Assembly: GCF_019710575.1 (NCBI RefSeq)
Contig: NZ_JAHWFK010000008.1
Span: 1-64,000 of the forward strand
Length of the DNA: 64,000 bases
Source: Paractinoplanes polyasparticus
GTDB lineage: Bacteria > Actinomycetota > Actinomycetes > Mycobacteriales > Micromonosporaceae
Direction of reading: 5' to 3'
The position numbers were made by a program, and so were the translations under genes. The notes beneath the pieces are model-generated. The model was not told the origin of the DNA and did no database searches. It was given only the letters and a program-made list of their open reading frames with translations. Position 1 is the first letter of the stretch; each line of letters begins with the position of its first letter. Below are positions 37,481 to 45,605 of the stretch, in pieces.

Positions 37481-37941
37481 GACTGCTCCGCGTTTCTCGC
37501 CGGGTGCAGCTCGCCGTCTTTCGCCTGGGGCAGCTCGTCGCCGTTCGTCAGGGGCAGCTCGTCGCCGTTCGTCAGGGGCAGCTCGTCGCCGTTCGTCAGG
37601 GGCAGCTCGTCGAAGAAGCAGGTGTGCTTGCCGGTGTGGCAGGCGGCGCCGGTCTGATCGACGGTGACCAGCAGAGCGTCGCCGTCACAGTCGAGGGCGA
37701 CGCCACGCACGTGCTGGTGGTGACCGGAGGTCGCGCCCTTCACCCAGTACTCCTGCCGGCTGCGCGACCAATAGGTCGCCCGCCCGGTGGTGAGCGTGCG
37801 GTGCAACGCCTCGTCGTCCATCCAGGCCAGCATCAGCACGTCGCCGCTGCCGTGCTCCCGCACGATCGCCGCGACAAGCCCCTCGGGGGTGCGCTTGAGC
37901 CGGGCCGCGATGGCCGGATCCAATTCGGTCTTGACTGCCAC
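37477..37941 (-). CDS. hisI: phosphoribosyl-AMP cyclohydrolase with repeat tail
   Basis: Third step of histidine synthesis; 154 aa. The catalytic core (about 1-110) is normal: [34 protein letters not shown], then the zinc and magnesium ligands in [16 protein letters not shown] and [10 protein letters not shown]. After CFF the protein continues as a tandem octapeptide tail, DELPLTNG three times, then DELPQAKD and GELHPARN. Ordinary HisI of this type ends shortly after CFF plus about 10 residues. The tail is encoded by a 24-bp minisatellite and is probably disordered. First gene of hisI-trpE-membrane protein. Confidence 0.95.
   Translation of the reverse strand: MAVKTELDPAIAARLKRTPEGLVAAIVREHGSGDVLMLAWMDDEALHRTLTTGRATYWSRSRQEYWVKGATSGHHQHVRGVALDCDGDALLVTVDQTGAACHTGKHTCFFDELPLTNGDELPLTNGDELPLTNGDELPQAKDGELHPARNAEQS
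37507..37602. repeat. 24-bp in-frame minisatellite in hisI
   Basis: Three identical 24-bp copies (37531-37554, 37555-37578, 37579-37602) preceded by a degenerate copy (37507-37530). 24 is a multiple of 3, so copy-number changes keep the hisI frame. Copies without differences suggest recent expansion. Confidence 0.93.
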
Positions 37942-38547
37942 GCGATCAATTCTCCCCCATCGCCCGAAGTCACCCGAGTCCGCCCGACGCCCCGGCTCGG
38001 GCGGGTCGCGCGCTGCGAACTCGGCCCCCGCGATCCGGGCTTGCCGTTTACGTCACCCCGAGCCGTCCCACCCCGGCCGGCGGCGCCCGAGCCGTCCTGC
38101 GCGCTCGGCGGCGCCCGAGCCGTCCTGCACGCCCGGCGGCGCCCGAGCCGTCCTGCGCGCCCGGTGAGGCCGGCCGAAGATCCGTATCGGGAGCAGCCGC
38201 CGTCTACGCCCCCCACCCAGCCCACCCGCCCAGGGTGGCGGACTCTACGACTTTTCGTTGGCCGGCGGAGTCGGTCATCCACAGTCGTGAGCCTGTCCTG
38301 TGCGCACAGCGGAGTGATCCCGGCGCGCCGGCCCCGGGCGTGGGCAGCGTGGTAGCCCTGTGTGCAAGCCGCGGGGCGGTCCGCGGAAGGCCCACGATCC
38401 GGGCACGGGTAGTGCCGTTGGACCGGCTGTTCGGTACCGTCGTCGTGCGTTGCACCCAGCCAGGGGTGCTCATGACCGCCTCCCGAGAGGGTTCCCGCAG
38501 CTCAGAAGAGCGGGTGGCGGAGCCGCAGCGACGGGAGTCTCAAACCG
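37942..38547. other. 606-bp intergenic region, hisI / disordered-protein gene
   Basis: Between divergent genes, so it holds both promoters. It contains a 28-bp tandem repeat at 38078-38161. Reading frames here are random GC-rich openings with no codon bias or ribosome site. No RNA gene recognised. Confidence 0.5.
38078..38161. repeat. 28-bp tandem repeat, three copies
   Basis: Copies at 38078-38105, 38106-38133 and 38134-38161, each starting CGGCGGCGCCCGAGCCGTCC, with only two variable positions near the end. No spacers. Non-coding; the length is not a multiple of 3. Confidence 0.9.
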
Positions 38548-41500
38548 ATGGAGCCGACGTCCAACCCCGACAACGCTCGGTCGACGCGGGGGCTGGCCCG
38601 ATTCTGGCCGGTGAGCCGCGACGGCGAAGGCGAAGCGGAAGCGTCCGATTCGTCCGCGATGCCGGGCACACTTTCGGGTGAAACCGAGATGGTGGCGCTG
38701 GGCTCGCGGCGGAATTCGGACGGGCTCGGCGTGGAGGGCCCGGTCAGCGGGCCGCCCGGCATCAGCCGGCCGACGACGGTGGAGAGCGGGCCCGTCGGGC
38801 CACGGCTGCCGTTCGCGGCGGGAACTTACGGTCAAAGCAGCCCTTCAGCGGCGTACGAGTTCGGCGGACCCGCTTCCGGCGGCCCCCAACCGACCGCCGG
38901 CCCGGGACCGGCCAACAGCTCGGCCGGAGGGCTGACGCCCATCGGTGGACCTGGTGGCGGCACCGGTTCGGCTCACGGCAACGACGCGCTCACCGGGCCC
39001 GGCACCGGCACGGGCCCAGGTCGCAGCAAAGATCGGCTCGGCCCCGACAGCGGGCAGGGCGCTGACCGTCCGTTCGGCAGTAGTGACCCCGGGCGGAGCG
39101 ATGATCCCCTGGGCACCGACAGGTCGCTCGGCGACGCCGGACAGCTCGGCAGTAACGATTCCGGCCGCGGTGACGTCCGGCGCGGCGCCGATGGTTCGCT
39201 CGGTTCCGATGACCCACCGACCTCCGACGGCCCGATCGGGGGCAACGATGCGGCTCGCGGCGGGGATCCGATCGGCTCGCGCGGTCACAACGGGGCGTTC
39301 GGGGGCGACCGCTCGGCTCGGAGCGGCGGGCGTAGCCCGTTCGGCGAGCTCGGGTCGCGCGGCACGTGGGACGGGTTCGGGCCGACCAGTGAGCACAGCA
39401 CTCTCGGCGAGAACACCTCCGGCCGCGGGAACGCCGGTAGTAGCGGCTCGCCCGATCGGAACGGCTCGGACGACGAGCGAAGCCCGTTCAGCGCCGATGG
39501 CGCCTTCGGTGTGCCGCAGCAGGGCACCGGCGCGCATGCGCCCGGCCCGGTCAGCGGGGCGCCCAGTTCCGTGAGCGGGCCACCCGCGTCCTGGAACAGG
39601 CCGTCCGGGCCGGTGAGCGGCCTTCCCTCGTCCGGAAGCAGGACGTCGGAACCCGCGAGCACGCCGTCCGAGGCCTTGACCAGGCGATCCGGCCCCGTGA
39701 GCATGCCATCGGAATCCGCAAGCACGCCGGCGGAAGCGTCGAGCACGCCATCCGAGGCCTCGACCAGGCGGCCCGAAGCCGGGAGCGCGCCATCCGAAGC
39801 CCCGCGCTGGCCATCCGAAACCGGGAACACGCCGCCCGAAGCCTCAAGCTGGCAGCCCGAAGCCGGGAGCACGCCGTCCGAAGCCTCAAGCTGGCAGCCC
39901 GAAGCCGGGATCGCGCCACCCGAAGCGGAAAGCAGGTCGTTCGAAGCCGTGGACGGGCCGTCATCGCCCGTAAGCGGCGTGCCGACGCGGGCCGGTACGG
40001 CGCCGGGGCCGGTCAGTACTCCTCCGGGGCAGGTCAGTGCACCGCCGGCGGTCCACGGGCCGGTGGACCGCGATTCTGATCACTCCCCCGCTTCTGGGAA
40101 CGGCGGCGGGGAACGGGCGGCCGTAGAGTCCGGGCTGGGCAACCCTTGGGACCGCGAGTTCGGGGGCTTCGGGCTGGGCGGGCGCAACAGCCGGTTCCTG
40201 TTCGGCGGACGCAACACGGCCGAGCCACGGCCCGGCCTCAACGGGCACGGGCACGGCGAGGTCAACGGCCGGTCCGCAGGTCCGGATCTGCCGGGCGCCG
40301 GGCACGGCGAAGCGAACGGCCGGTCCGTGGGCTCGGATCTGCCGGGCGCCGGGCACGGCGAACTGAACGGCCGGTCTACGGGCTCGGATCTGCTGGGCAC
40401 CGGGCGCGGCGAGGTCAACGACCGGGCCGCGGGCCCGGACCTGCCGGGCGCCGGGCACGGCGAAGTGAACGGCTGGGCCGCAAGTCCGGGCCTGCCGGGC
40501 GCCGGCCACGGGGAGGGGCCCGGGCAACGGGAACCGCGAGACGAGAACGGGCGTGATGACATGAACGGACGGGCCGGATTCTCCGGTGTTCCGACCTCCG
40601 GCGCCGGACCGGCGGCGCCGATCTCCGGGCCGGGCGCCGGAACCGACGACCGGCCCAGCCGTCGCGAGACCGGCGAGCCCACCGGCCGCCGGGCCGCCCC
40701 GGGTCTCGGGGCCGACGACGCGGGGCGCCCGGCCTTCGGGGCTCCGGAAGCTGACGCGCCGACCGGTCGGCGCGCCTTCGGTGTCGACGAGGAGGCCCCG
40801 GGCCGCCGCAGCATTCCCGAGGACGACCCGCGCCGGGCCGCCGCCGGGTGGGCCTCGGTGCCGACCTCGACTCATCCGATCGTCGGGCCGACCTCGGCCC
40901 CGCCGGTCTCGGCCCCGCCGTCCTCGGGTGCGCCGGTTTCCGGTGCGCCGATCTCGAGCGCGCCGGTCTCGGCCTCGCCCGTGTCCGGCGGGCCGGTCTT
41001 CGGCGCCACGTTCGGCCAGCCCCCGTCGTACACCCCCGCCCTGCCTGATCCGGCGGCCGGGCCCGTGTCGGGCGTTCCGGCGCCCCGGGCCGCGGTCAGC
41101 ATCCCGGTGCCGGTGGCCAAGCCGCAGCCTCAGCCGGCCGACGAGAAGCCCTCGGTCAGCATCAGCTTCGGCGACGTGCTGGGCGACGAGACGGACAAGC
41201 GCCGGTCGGCCAGCCTCGAGGACGCCGAGCCGGTGCGCCGCGGCCGGCGGGCTGCCCCGGACGGGCCGGAGGCCGACGACGCCCCGCTGCGCCCGGGCGA
41301 TGTCGCGGCCGGTCACATCGCGTTCTGGGACGACGACGCGGTCCGTCACTTCCGAGCGGCCTGGCACGAGGTCAAGGCGGAGTTCGTCGACGATCCCGAG
41401 ACGGCTCTGACCCGGGCCCACGACCTGCTCACGGACGCGGTCAACGAGCTCACCGAGGCGTTGCTGGCCGAGCGCGACGAGCTCGACCCGTTGCGGGGCA

Positions 41501-41580
41501 GCGGCACGCCCGACACCGAGAGCATGCGGATGGCGATGCGCGGCTACCGGGAGTTCCTGGACCGGATCCTGGCCCTCTGA
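38548..41580 (+). CDS. giant intrinsically disordered protein with conserved C-terminal helical domain
   Basis: 1010 aa. Residues 1 to ~900 are almost entirely Gly/Ser/Pro/Asp/Arg-rich low complexity without hydrophobic core or membrane helices. Blocks of repeats include a Pro/Ser/Glu/Ala stretch (about 370-470, e.g. SSWQPEAGSTPSEA) and five tandem 17-residue units (about 569-653). The last ~95 residues are different: a compact, charged helical domain with FWDDDAVRHFRAAWHEVKAE, FVDDPETALTRAHDLLTDA and a final RGYREFLDRILAL. I recall similar terminal domains in otherwise variable actinobacterial proteins of unknown role. No signal peptide. The ATG at 38548 has no strong ribosome site. Followed by a clear terminator. 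Function unknown; a scaffold or condensate-type role is speculation. Confidence 0.8.
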   Translation: MEPTSNPDNARSTRGLARFWPVSRDGEGEAEASDSSAMPGTLSGETEMVALGSRRNSDGLGVEGPVSGPPGISRPTTVESGPVGPRLPFAAGTYGQSSPSAAYEFGGPASGGPQPTAGPGPANSSAGGLTPIGGPGGGTGSAHGNDALTGPGTGTGPGRSKDRLGPDSGQGADRPFGSSDPGRSDDPLGTDRSLGDAGQLGSNDSGRGDVRRGADGSLGSDDPPTSDGPIGGNDAARGGDPIGSRGHNGAFGGDRSARSGGRSPFGELGSRGTWDGFGPTSEHSTLGENTSGRGNAGSSGSPDRNGSDDERSPFSADGAFGVPQQGTGAHAPGPVSGAPSSVSGPPASWNRPSGPVSGLPSSGSRTSEPASTPSEALTRRSGPVSMPSESASTPAEASSTPSEASTRRPEAGSAPSEAPRWPSETGNTPPEASSWQPEAGSTPSEASSWQPEAGIAPPEAESRSFEAVDGPSSPVSGVPTRAGTAPGPVSTPPGQVSAPPAVHGPVDRDSDHSPASGNGGGERAAVESGLGNPWDREFGGFGLGGRNSRFLFGGRNTAEPRPGLNGHGHGEVNGRSAGPDLPGAGHGEANGRSVGSDLPGAGHGELNGRSTGSDLLGTGRGEVNDRAAGPDLPGAGHGEVNGWAASPGLPGAGHGEGPGQREPRDENGRDDMNGRAGFSGVPTSGAGPAAPISGPGAGTDDRPSRRETGEPTGRRAAPGLGADDAGRPAFGAPEADAPTGRRAFGVDEEAPGRRSIPEDDPRRAAAGWASVPTSTHPIVGPTSAPPVSAPPSSGAPVSGAPISSAPVSASPVSGGPVFGATFGQPPSYTPALPDPAAGPVSGVPAPRAAVSIPVPVAKPQPQPADEKPSVSISFGDVLGDETDKRRSASLEDAEPVRRGRRAAPDGPEADDAPLRPGDVAAGHIAFWDDDAVRHFRAAWHEVKAEFVDDPETALTRAHDLLTDAVNELTEALLAERDELDPLRGSGTPDTESMRMAMRGYREFLDRILAL
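40252..40506. repeat. 51-bp in-frame tandem repeat, five copies
   Basis: Units at 40252, 40303, 40354, 40405 and 40456, each encoding a variant of HGEVNGRSAGPDLPGAG. Divergence is moderate, so it is an older array than the hisI one. Confidence 0.9.
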
Positions 41581-41594
41581 GCCGGTAGAGAAGA

Positions 41595-41631
41595 ACCCCC
41601 GTACCCGTACGAAAGGGTCGGGGGTCTTTTT
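41595..41631 (+). terminator. rho-independent terminator after the disordered-protein gene
   Basis: ACCCCCG...ACCC (41595-41606) pairs with GGGT-CGGGGGT (41615-41625), then CTTTTT. It lies 15 nt past the stop codon. Confidence 0.9.
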
Positions 41632-41641
41632 CTGCCCGAGG

Positions 41642-41677
41642 AATTCATCTAGCGTTGAATTCATTGCTCGATGAATT
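41642..41677 (+). promoter_or_regulatory. TetR-type operator upstream of the ABC exporter
   Basis: AATTCAT (41658-41664) and ATGAATT (41671-41677) form a perfect 7-bp inverted repeat with 6-nt spacer. Another AATTCAT (41642-41648) pairs with TTGAATT (41655-41661), giving overlapping palindromes just before the ribosome site at 41681. The TetR gene ending this operon is the likely binder. Confidence 0.75.
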
Positions 41678-41691
41678 TTCTGGAGGAAACG

Positions 41692-42414
41692 ATGGACAAC
41701 GCGATAGAGGTGCGCACTCTCGTCGTCGAGCGCGGGAAGAGGACGGTGCTGAACGGCATCTCGTGCGACATCCCGGCCGGCAGCGTGACGGGCCTGCTCG
41801 GCCCCAGCGGCAGCGGCAAGACCACCCTGATCCGGGCGATCGTCGGCGTCCAGATCGTCCGGTCGGGCACGGTGACGGTGCTCGGCCGTCCCGCGGGCAG
41901 CGCTCCCCTGCGGCGCGAGCTGGGCTATGTCACCCAGGCCCCGAGCGTGTACGCCGACCTTTCCGTACGAGAGAACGCCCGTTACTTCGCCGCCCTGCGC
42001 GGCCTCGGATCCGTCGAGGCCGACCGCGCGATCACCGACGTGGGACTGGCCGGCGCGCGCAACCAACTGGTCGGCAACCTTTCCGGCGGCCAGCGCAGCC
42101 GGGCGTCGCTGGCCTGCGCGCTCATCGGCGACCCGAAGCTGCTGGTGCTCGACGAGCCGACCGTCGGACAGGACCCCGTGCTGCGGGCCGACCTGTGGAC
42201 GCGCTTCCACGAGCTGGCCGCGGCCGGCGCCACGCTGCTGGTCTCGAGCCACGTGATGGACGAGGCCGGCCGCTGCGACCGCCTGCTGCTCGTCCGCGAG
42301 GGCCGGCTGATCGGCGACGACACCCCGGCCGCGATCCGCGCGCGGTCCGGCACCGACGACCTCGAGGAAGCCTTCCTGCGGCTGATCCGCCGGCTCGACG
42401 AGGTGGCGGCGTGA
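41692..42414 (+). CDS. ABC exporter ATPase (drug/antibiotic type)
   Basis: Cytoplasmic ATPase of a DrrA/CcmA-like exporter, 240 aa. Walker A is GPSGSGKTTL, the signature LSGGQRSRASLACAL, Walker B LLVLDEPTVGQDP, and the switch His is in LLVSSHVMDEAGRC. ATG at 41692 chosen because GGAGG lies 5 nt upstream; the in-frame ATG at 41671 lies inside the operator. First gene of ATPase-permease-TetR. Confidence 0.94.
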   Translation: MDNAIEVRTLVVERGKRTVLNGISCDIPAGSVTGLLGPSGSGKTTLIRAIVGVQIVRSGTVTVLGRPAGSAPLRRELGYVTQAPSVYADLSVRENARYFAALRGLGSVEADRAITDVGLAGARNQLVGNLSGGQRSRASLACALIGDPKLLVLDEPTVGQDPVLRADLWTRFHELAAAGATLLVSSHVMDEAGRCDRLLLVREGRLIGDDTPAAIRARSGTDDLEEAFLRLIRRLDEVAA

Positions 42415-42460
42415 GCGAGGCAACCGCAGGACCACGAGCGCACGACACAGGAGGAACAGC

Positions 42461-43198
42461 ATGAGCCCGCACATCACTCTGGCTACCGCCGGGCGCATCC
42501 TGCGACAGCTGCGGCACGACCGGCGTACGGTCGCGCTGCTCCTGGTCGTGCCGGCGCTCCTGCTGACGCTGCTCTATTTCATGTACGACGGGTCGGGCGC
42601 GACGTTCGACCGGATCGCCCTGATCATGCTCGGCATCTTCCCGTTCGTGATCATGTTTCTGGTGACCAGCATCGCCATGCTCCGCGAGCGCACCTCCGGC
42701 ACCCTGGAACGGCTGCTCACCACCCCGCTCGGCAAGCTCGACCTGCTGTTCGGGTACGGCCTCGCGTTCGGTCTGGCGGCCGCGCTGCAGGGGGCGGTCG
42801 CCACCGGGGCCGCGTACTGGCTGCTCGGTCTGCAGACGACCGGGAACGCCGGACTGGTCGTGCTCATCGCGGTCGTCAACGCCGTGCTCGGGGTGGCGCT
42901 CGGCCTGTTCTGCAGCGCTTTCGCCCGTACGGAATTCCAGGCCGTACAGTTTCTCCCGGTGGTCGTGGTGCCGCAGATCCTGCTGTGCGGGTTGTTCGTG
43001 CCGCGCGAGCAGATGGTCGGCTGGCTCGAGGGCATCAGCAACGCGTTGCCGCTGACCTACGCGATCGAGGCGCTCGCCCAGGTGGGCATCTCGGCCGACA
43101 CGACCGCCACGATGTGGCGCGACCTGGTGATCGTGGCCGGGGCGACGGTGATAGCGCTCGTGCTCGCCGCCGCGACCCTGCGCCGGCGCACCCCCTGA
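42461..43198 (+). CDS. ABC-2 type exporter permease
   Basis: Six-helix ABC-2 membrane subunit, 245 aa. The segment REERTSGTLERLLTTPLGKLDLL in variant form (MLRERTSGTLERLLTTPLG) is the ABC-2 coupling motif. Helices include LLLVVPALLLTLLYFMY and VVLIAVVNAVLGVALGLF. The start is preceded by AGGAGG. It exports an unknown compound with the upstream ATPase; resemblance to daunorubicin-type pumps is general only. Confidence 0.93.
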   Translation: MSPHITLATAGRILRQLRHDRRTVALLLVVPALLLTLLYFMYDGSGATFDRIALIMLGIFPFVIMFLVTSIAMLRERTSGTLERLLTTPLGKLDLLFGYGLAFGLAAALQGAVATGAAYWLLGLQTTGNAGLVVLIAVVNAVLGVALGLFCSAFARTEFQAVQFLPVVVVPQILLCGLFVPREQMVGWLEGISNALPLTYAIEALAQVGISADTTATMWRDLVIVAGATVIALVLAAATLRRRTP

Positions 43199-43208
43199 GG
43201 AGTTCGGA

Positions 43209-43820
43209 TTGGTCAGGCGCAGCGGGCGGCGTCCCGGCAACCAGGACACCCGTACGTCCATCCTGGAGGCCGCCCGGGCGAGCTTCGCCGAGAAGGGGTA
43301 CGACAAGGCGTCGATCCGTGCCATCGCTGGTGACGCCGGCGTCGATCCGGCGCTGGTGCACCACTATTTCGGGACCAAGGAGAAGCTCTTCCTGGCCGTG
43401 ATGGACGCGCCGATCAACCCCGGCGAGCTGATCCCCCAGGCGCTGGAGGGCCCGCGCGAGCATGCCGGCGAACGGCTGATCCGGCTCGCGATCGGCGTGT
43501 GGGACTCACCCGCCGGCACGGCGGCGCTGGCCGTCTTCCGCTCGGCGCTGAGCAACGAGTGGACCGCTCGCCTGCTGCGCGAGTTCGTGGTGACCCAGAT
43601 CCTGCGCCGCGCGGTCGGCGAGATCATCGAGGACCAGGCCGAGGCCCCGATGCGTACGGCGTTGGTAGCCACGCAGATGGCAGGCACGATGGTGGCCCGC
43701 TACGTCCTCAGGATCGAGCCGCTGGCCAGCGCCGACGTCGACACCATCGCGGCGGCCGTCGGCCCCAACATCCAGCGCTTCCTGACCGAGCCGATGCCCG
43801 AGGTCTTCAAGCAGTCCTAG
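43209..43820 (+). CDS. TetR-family repressor
   Basis: 203 aa. N-terminal HTH (about 14-58): TRTSILEAARASFAEKGYD, IRAIAGDAGVDPALVHHYFG. The ligand domain is of the TetR_C type seen in drug-pump regulators. TTG start at 43209 with GAGGAG six nt upstream, 10 nt after the permease. Being last in the exporter operon with a palindrome upstream of the first gene suggests it represses its own operon until the exported compound binds. Confidence 0.93.
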   Translation: MVRRSGRRPGNQDTRTSILEAARASFAEKGYDKASIRAIAGDAGVDPALVHHYFGTKEKLFLAVMDAPINPGELIPQALEGPREHAGERLIRLAIGVWDSPAGTAALAVFRSALSNEWTARLLREFVVTQILRRAVGEIIEDQAEAPMRTALVATQMAGTMVARYVLRIEPLASADVDTIAAAVGPNIQRFLTEPMPEVFKQS

Positions 43821-44038
43821 GCCAGGCGGCCATGGCCAGATCCGCGGTGTCGGTGTCCGCCGCGGTGGCGCCGTCCCGGGCCCGCTGGGACATGCCGTGC
43901 ATGACAGTGGTGAACTACGCGGCCAGCTTCCGGGGGTCGGCGGTCGCCGGGATCTCGCCCTTGTCCCGAGCGGTCGTCAGGCGCTTCTCGACGCCTCGGG
44001 CGGCACCGCGCTCTGAGCGCGGCCCCGCCCGCCGGCGC
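43807..44038 (-). pseudogene. remnant of a second TetR-family regulator (C-terminal end only)
   Basis: On the minus strand the frame reads VEKRLTTARDKGEIPATADP, then RKLAA, a TAG stop, then FTTVMHGMSQRARDGATAAD and DLAMAAWP. This matches the C-terminal end of TetR regulators (pattern ...GELP-DADP--LA-FL---QGM---ARDGA...A---W). It has no start and an in-frame stop, and it ends 14 nt inside the intact TetR gene. A degraded regulator gene. Confidence 0.7.
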
Positions 44039-44764
44039 TCAGTCGGTGCAGCGGTGGCAGAGCACCGGGTGCAGCAGGTGGGCCAGATCGTGGCGGTCGG
44101 TCACCGGGCGCGGGAAGGCGAGGCGGGCCAGCTTGTCGTCGAGCCGGACCATGAAGCCGTACCGGTCCATGCGGACGACGCGGGGCTCGGCGACCGGCTG
44201 GAACGTCTTGCCGAGCTGGCGGCGCACATAGGCGCTCATCTCGGCCTCGTGGTGGTCGAGCAGGTCGGCGATCAAGTCGAACTCGATGCGGCAGAGCGGG
44301 TCGGGCGTCGACTCGGCGAACTCGTCGACATCGACGTCGTGCAGGTTCTCGTTGCGCTCGTAACGCACCTCGGCGACGTCCATGCGGTGCAGCACCTGGC
44401 CCTCGCCGACGTCGAGCAGGTCGCCCGAGGCATCGACCTCGGCGTAGTCGAGCGCCGCGGCCCGGGCCTCGTCGCCCTCGAGCACGGTGGCCCAGCCCGA
44501 GATCCACACGCGGCCGAGCGCGGGCGAGCCGGCCATCGGCGGCACGTCGGAGATGTCGAGCACCATCGCGGTGTCGTCGGTGCCCTCCTGAGGGCGAAGT
44601 GCGGCGGCGAACGCGCCGTCGCTGGGCGAGAGCAGGAGCACCCGGCCGTTCGCGTCCGTGACGTGCCGCACGGGGAGCGGCCCCGGGCGGCAGGCGACGT
44701 GCGCGACGCCGGGGAGGTGACCGGCGGCGAGCGTACGCGCGATCTCGGCGTGGGTGGGCTGCAT
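44039..44764 (-). CDS. DUF2470 / HugZ-like protein, iron-box controlled
   Basis: 241 aa. The N-terminal ~150 residues resemble the split-barrel (FMN-binding-like) fold of HugZ-type haem-degrading proteins. The C-terminal ~75 residues are a DUF2470 domain (IADLLDHHEAEMSAYVRR, VVRMDRYGFMVRL). ATG at 44764 with GGAGG eight nt upstream. An IdeR/DmdR iron box is 38 nt upstream, so expression should rise when iron is low. That fits a role in haem or iron handling, which is inferred from family and regulation. Confidence 0.85.
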   Translation of the reverse strand: MQPTHAEIARTLAAGHLPGVAHVACRPGPLPVRHVTDANGRVLLLSPSDGAFAAALRPQEGTDDTAMVLDISDVPPMAGSPALGRVWISGWATVLEGDEARAAALDYAEVDASGDLLDVGEGQVLHRMDVAEVRYERNENLHDVDVDEFAESTPDPLCRIEFDLIADLLDHHEAEMSAYVRRQLGKTFQPVAEPRVVRMDRYGFMVRLDDKLARLAFPRPVTDRHDLAHLLHPVLCHRCTD

Positions 44765-44801
44765 GGTGACGACCTCCGGGCCTACGTTAGGCTTGCCTTA
44801 G

Positions 44802-44820
44802 TAAGGTGAGGCTAACCGTA
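44802..44820. promoter_or_regulatory. IdeR/DmdR1-type iron box
   Basis: TAAGGTGAGGCTAACCGTA agrees with the consensus TTAGGTTAGGCTAACCTAA at 15 of 19 positions. A second, weaker match (TTAGGCTTGCCTTAG...) begins at 44787, so two repressor dimers could bind. It lies between the divergent DUF2470 and rpsD starts. Confidence 0.8.
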
Positions 44821-44856
44821 ACACCGGCCTCGAGCGCAAGTTGACTCGGAGACTTC

Positions 44857-45465
44857 ATGAACAACTCCCGACCCAAGGCCAAGCTCTCCCGGGCGCTCGG
44901 CATCCCGCTGACGCCGAAGTGCGTGAAGTACTTCGAGAAGCGGCCGTTCCCGCCGGGTGTGCACGGACGTTCCCGCCGCAAGGCCTCGGACTACCAGGTC
45001 CGGCTGCTCGAGAAGCAGCGCCTGCGGCACCAGTACAACATCAGCGAGTCCCAGATGCGGCGGGCGTACGACGACGCCCACCGCGCCGAGGGCAAGACCG
45101 GCGAGACGATGGTCACCCTGCTCGAGCGCCGCCTCGACGCCACCGTGGTGCGCGCGGGTCTGGCCCGCACCATCTACCAGGCGCGCCAGCTCGTCGTGCA
45201 CGGCCACTTCACGGTCGACGGCAAGAAGGTCGACCGGCCGGCCTACCGGCTCAAGCCGGGCCAGGTCGTCGAGGTCCGCGAAAGCAGCCGGCAGAAGCCG
45301 CCGTTCCAGATCGCGGCTACCGGGGCTCACCTTGACGGGCCTACGGCGCCCTACCTCTCGACTGTGCTTGAGGAGTTGCGCACCACCTTGATTCGGCTGC
45401 CGGAGCGCTCGGAGATCCGCGTGACTTGTGACGAGCAGCTCGTGGTGGAGTTTTACGCGCGCTAG
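44857..45465 (+). CDS. rpsD: ribosomal protein S4, cysteine-free form
   Basis: Small-subunit assembly protein, 202 aa. The N-terminus ([20 protein letters not shown]) lacks the four-cysteine zinc site of the usual S4, so this is the C-minus type found in Streptomyces. The S4 RNA-binding domain spans about 95-160 ([19 protein letters not shown]), and the C-terminus [10 protein letters not shown] is normal. GGAG lies 5 nt before the ATG. Many actinobacteria also carry a zinc-type rpsD in the alpha operon; whether this genome does cannot be seen. It shares its upstream region with an iron box. Confidence 0.94.
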   Translation: MNNSRPKAKLSRALGIPLTPKCVKYFEKRPFPPGVHGRSRRKASDYQVRLLEKQRLRHQYNISESQMRRAYDDAHRAEGKTGETMVTLLERRLDATVVRAGLARTIYQARQLVVHGHFTVDGKKVDRPAYRLKPGQVVEVRESSRQKPPFQIAATGAHLDGPTAPYLSTVLEELRTTLIRLPERSEIRVTCDEQLVVEFYAR

Positions 45466-45470
45466 ATGTA

Positions 45471-45544
45471 GGTGGGCTGGTTTCCCCGGCGCCAGATCTG
45501 GGTGGGCTGGTTTTCCCGGCGCCAGATCTGGGTGGGCTGGTTTT
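45471..45544. repeat. 30-bp tandem repeat, two and a half copies
   Basis: Units at 45471-45500 and 45501-45530 plus a partial at 45531-45544. Each starts GGTGGGCTGGTTTT or a one-base variant. It begins 6 nt after the rpsD stop. Confidence 0.9.
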
Positions 45545-45605
45545 GCGTGGGTGGTGCCGTGGCGTGACTAGCCCCACTGTGCTTATGGCGTCGCTTCGCG
45601 CCGCG

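Noticed and set aside
38204..38473. Small minus-strand reading frame in the hisI intergenic region
   Set aside because: Random composition, no ribosome site, no recognisable motif.
44780..44856. Zur box controlling the cysteine-free rpsD
   Set aside because: The palindrome present matches an iron box; no TGAAAATnATTTTCA-like sequence is visible.
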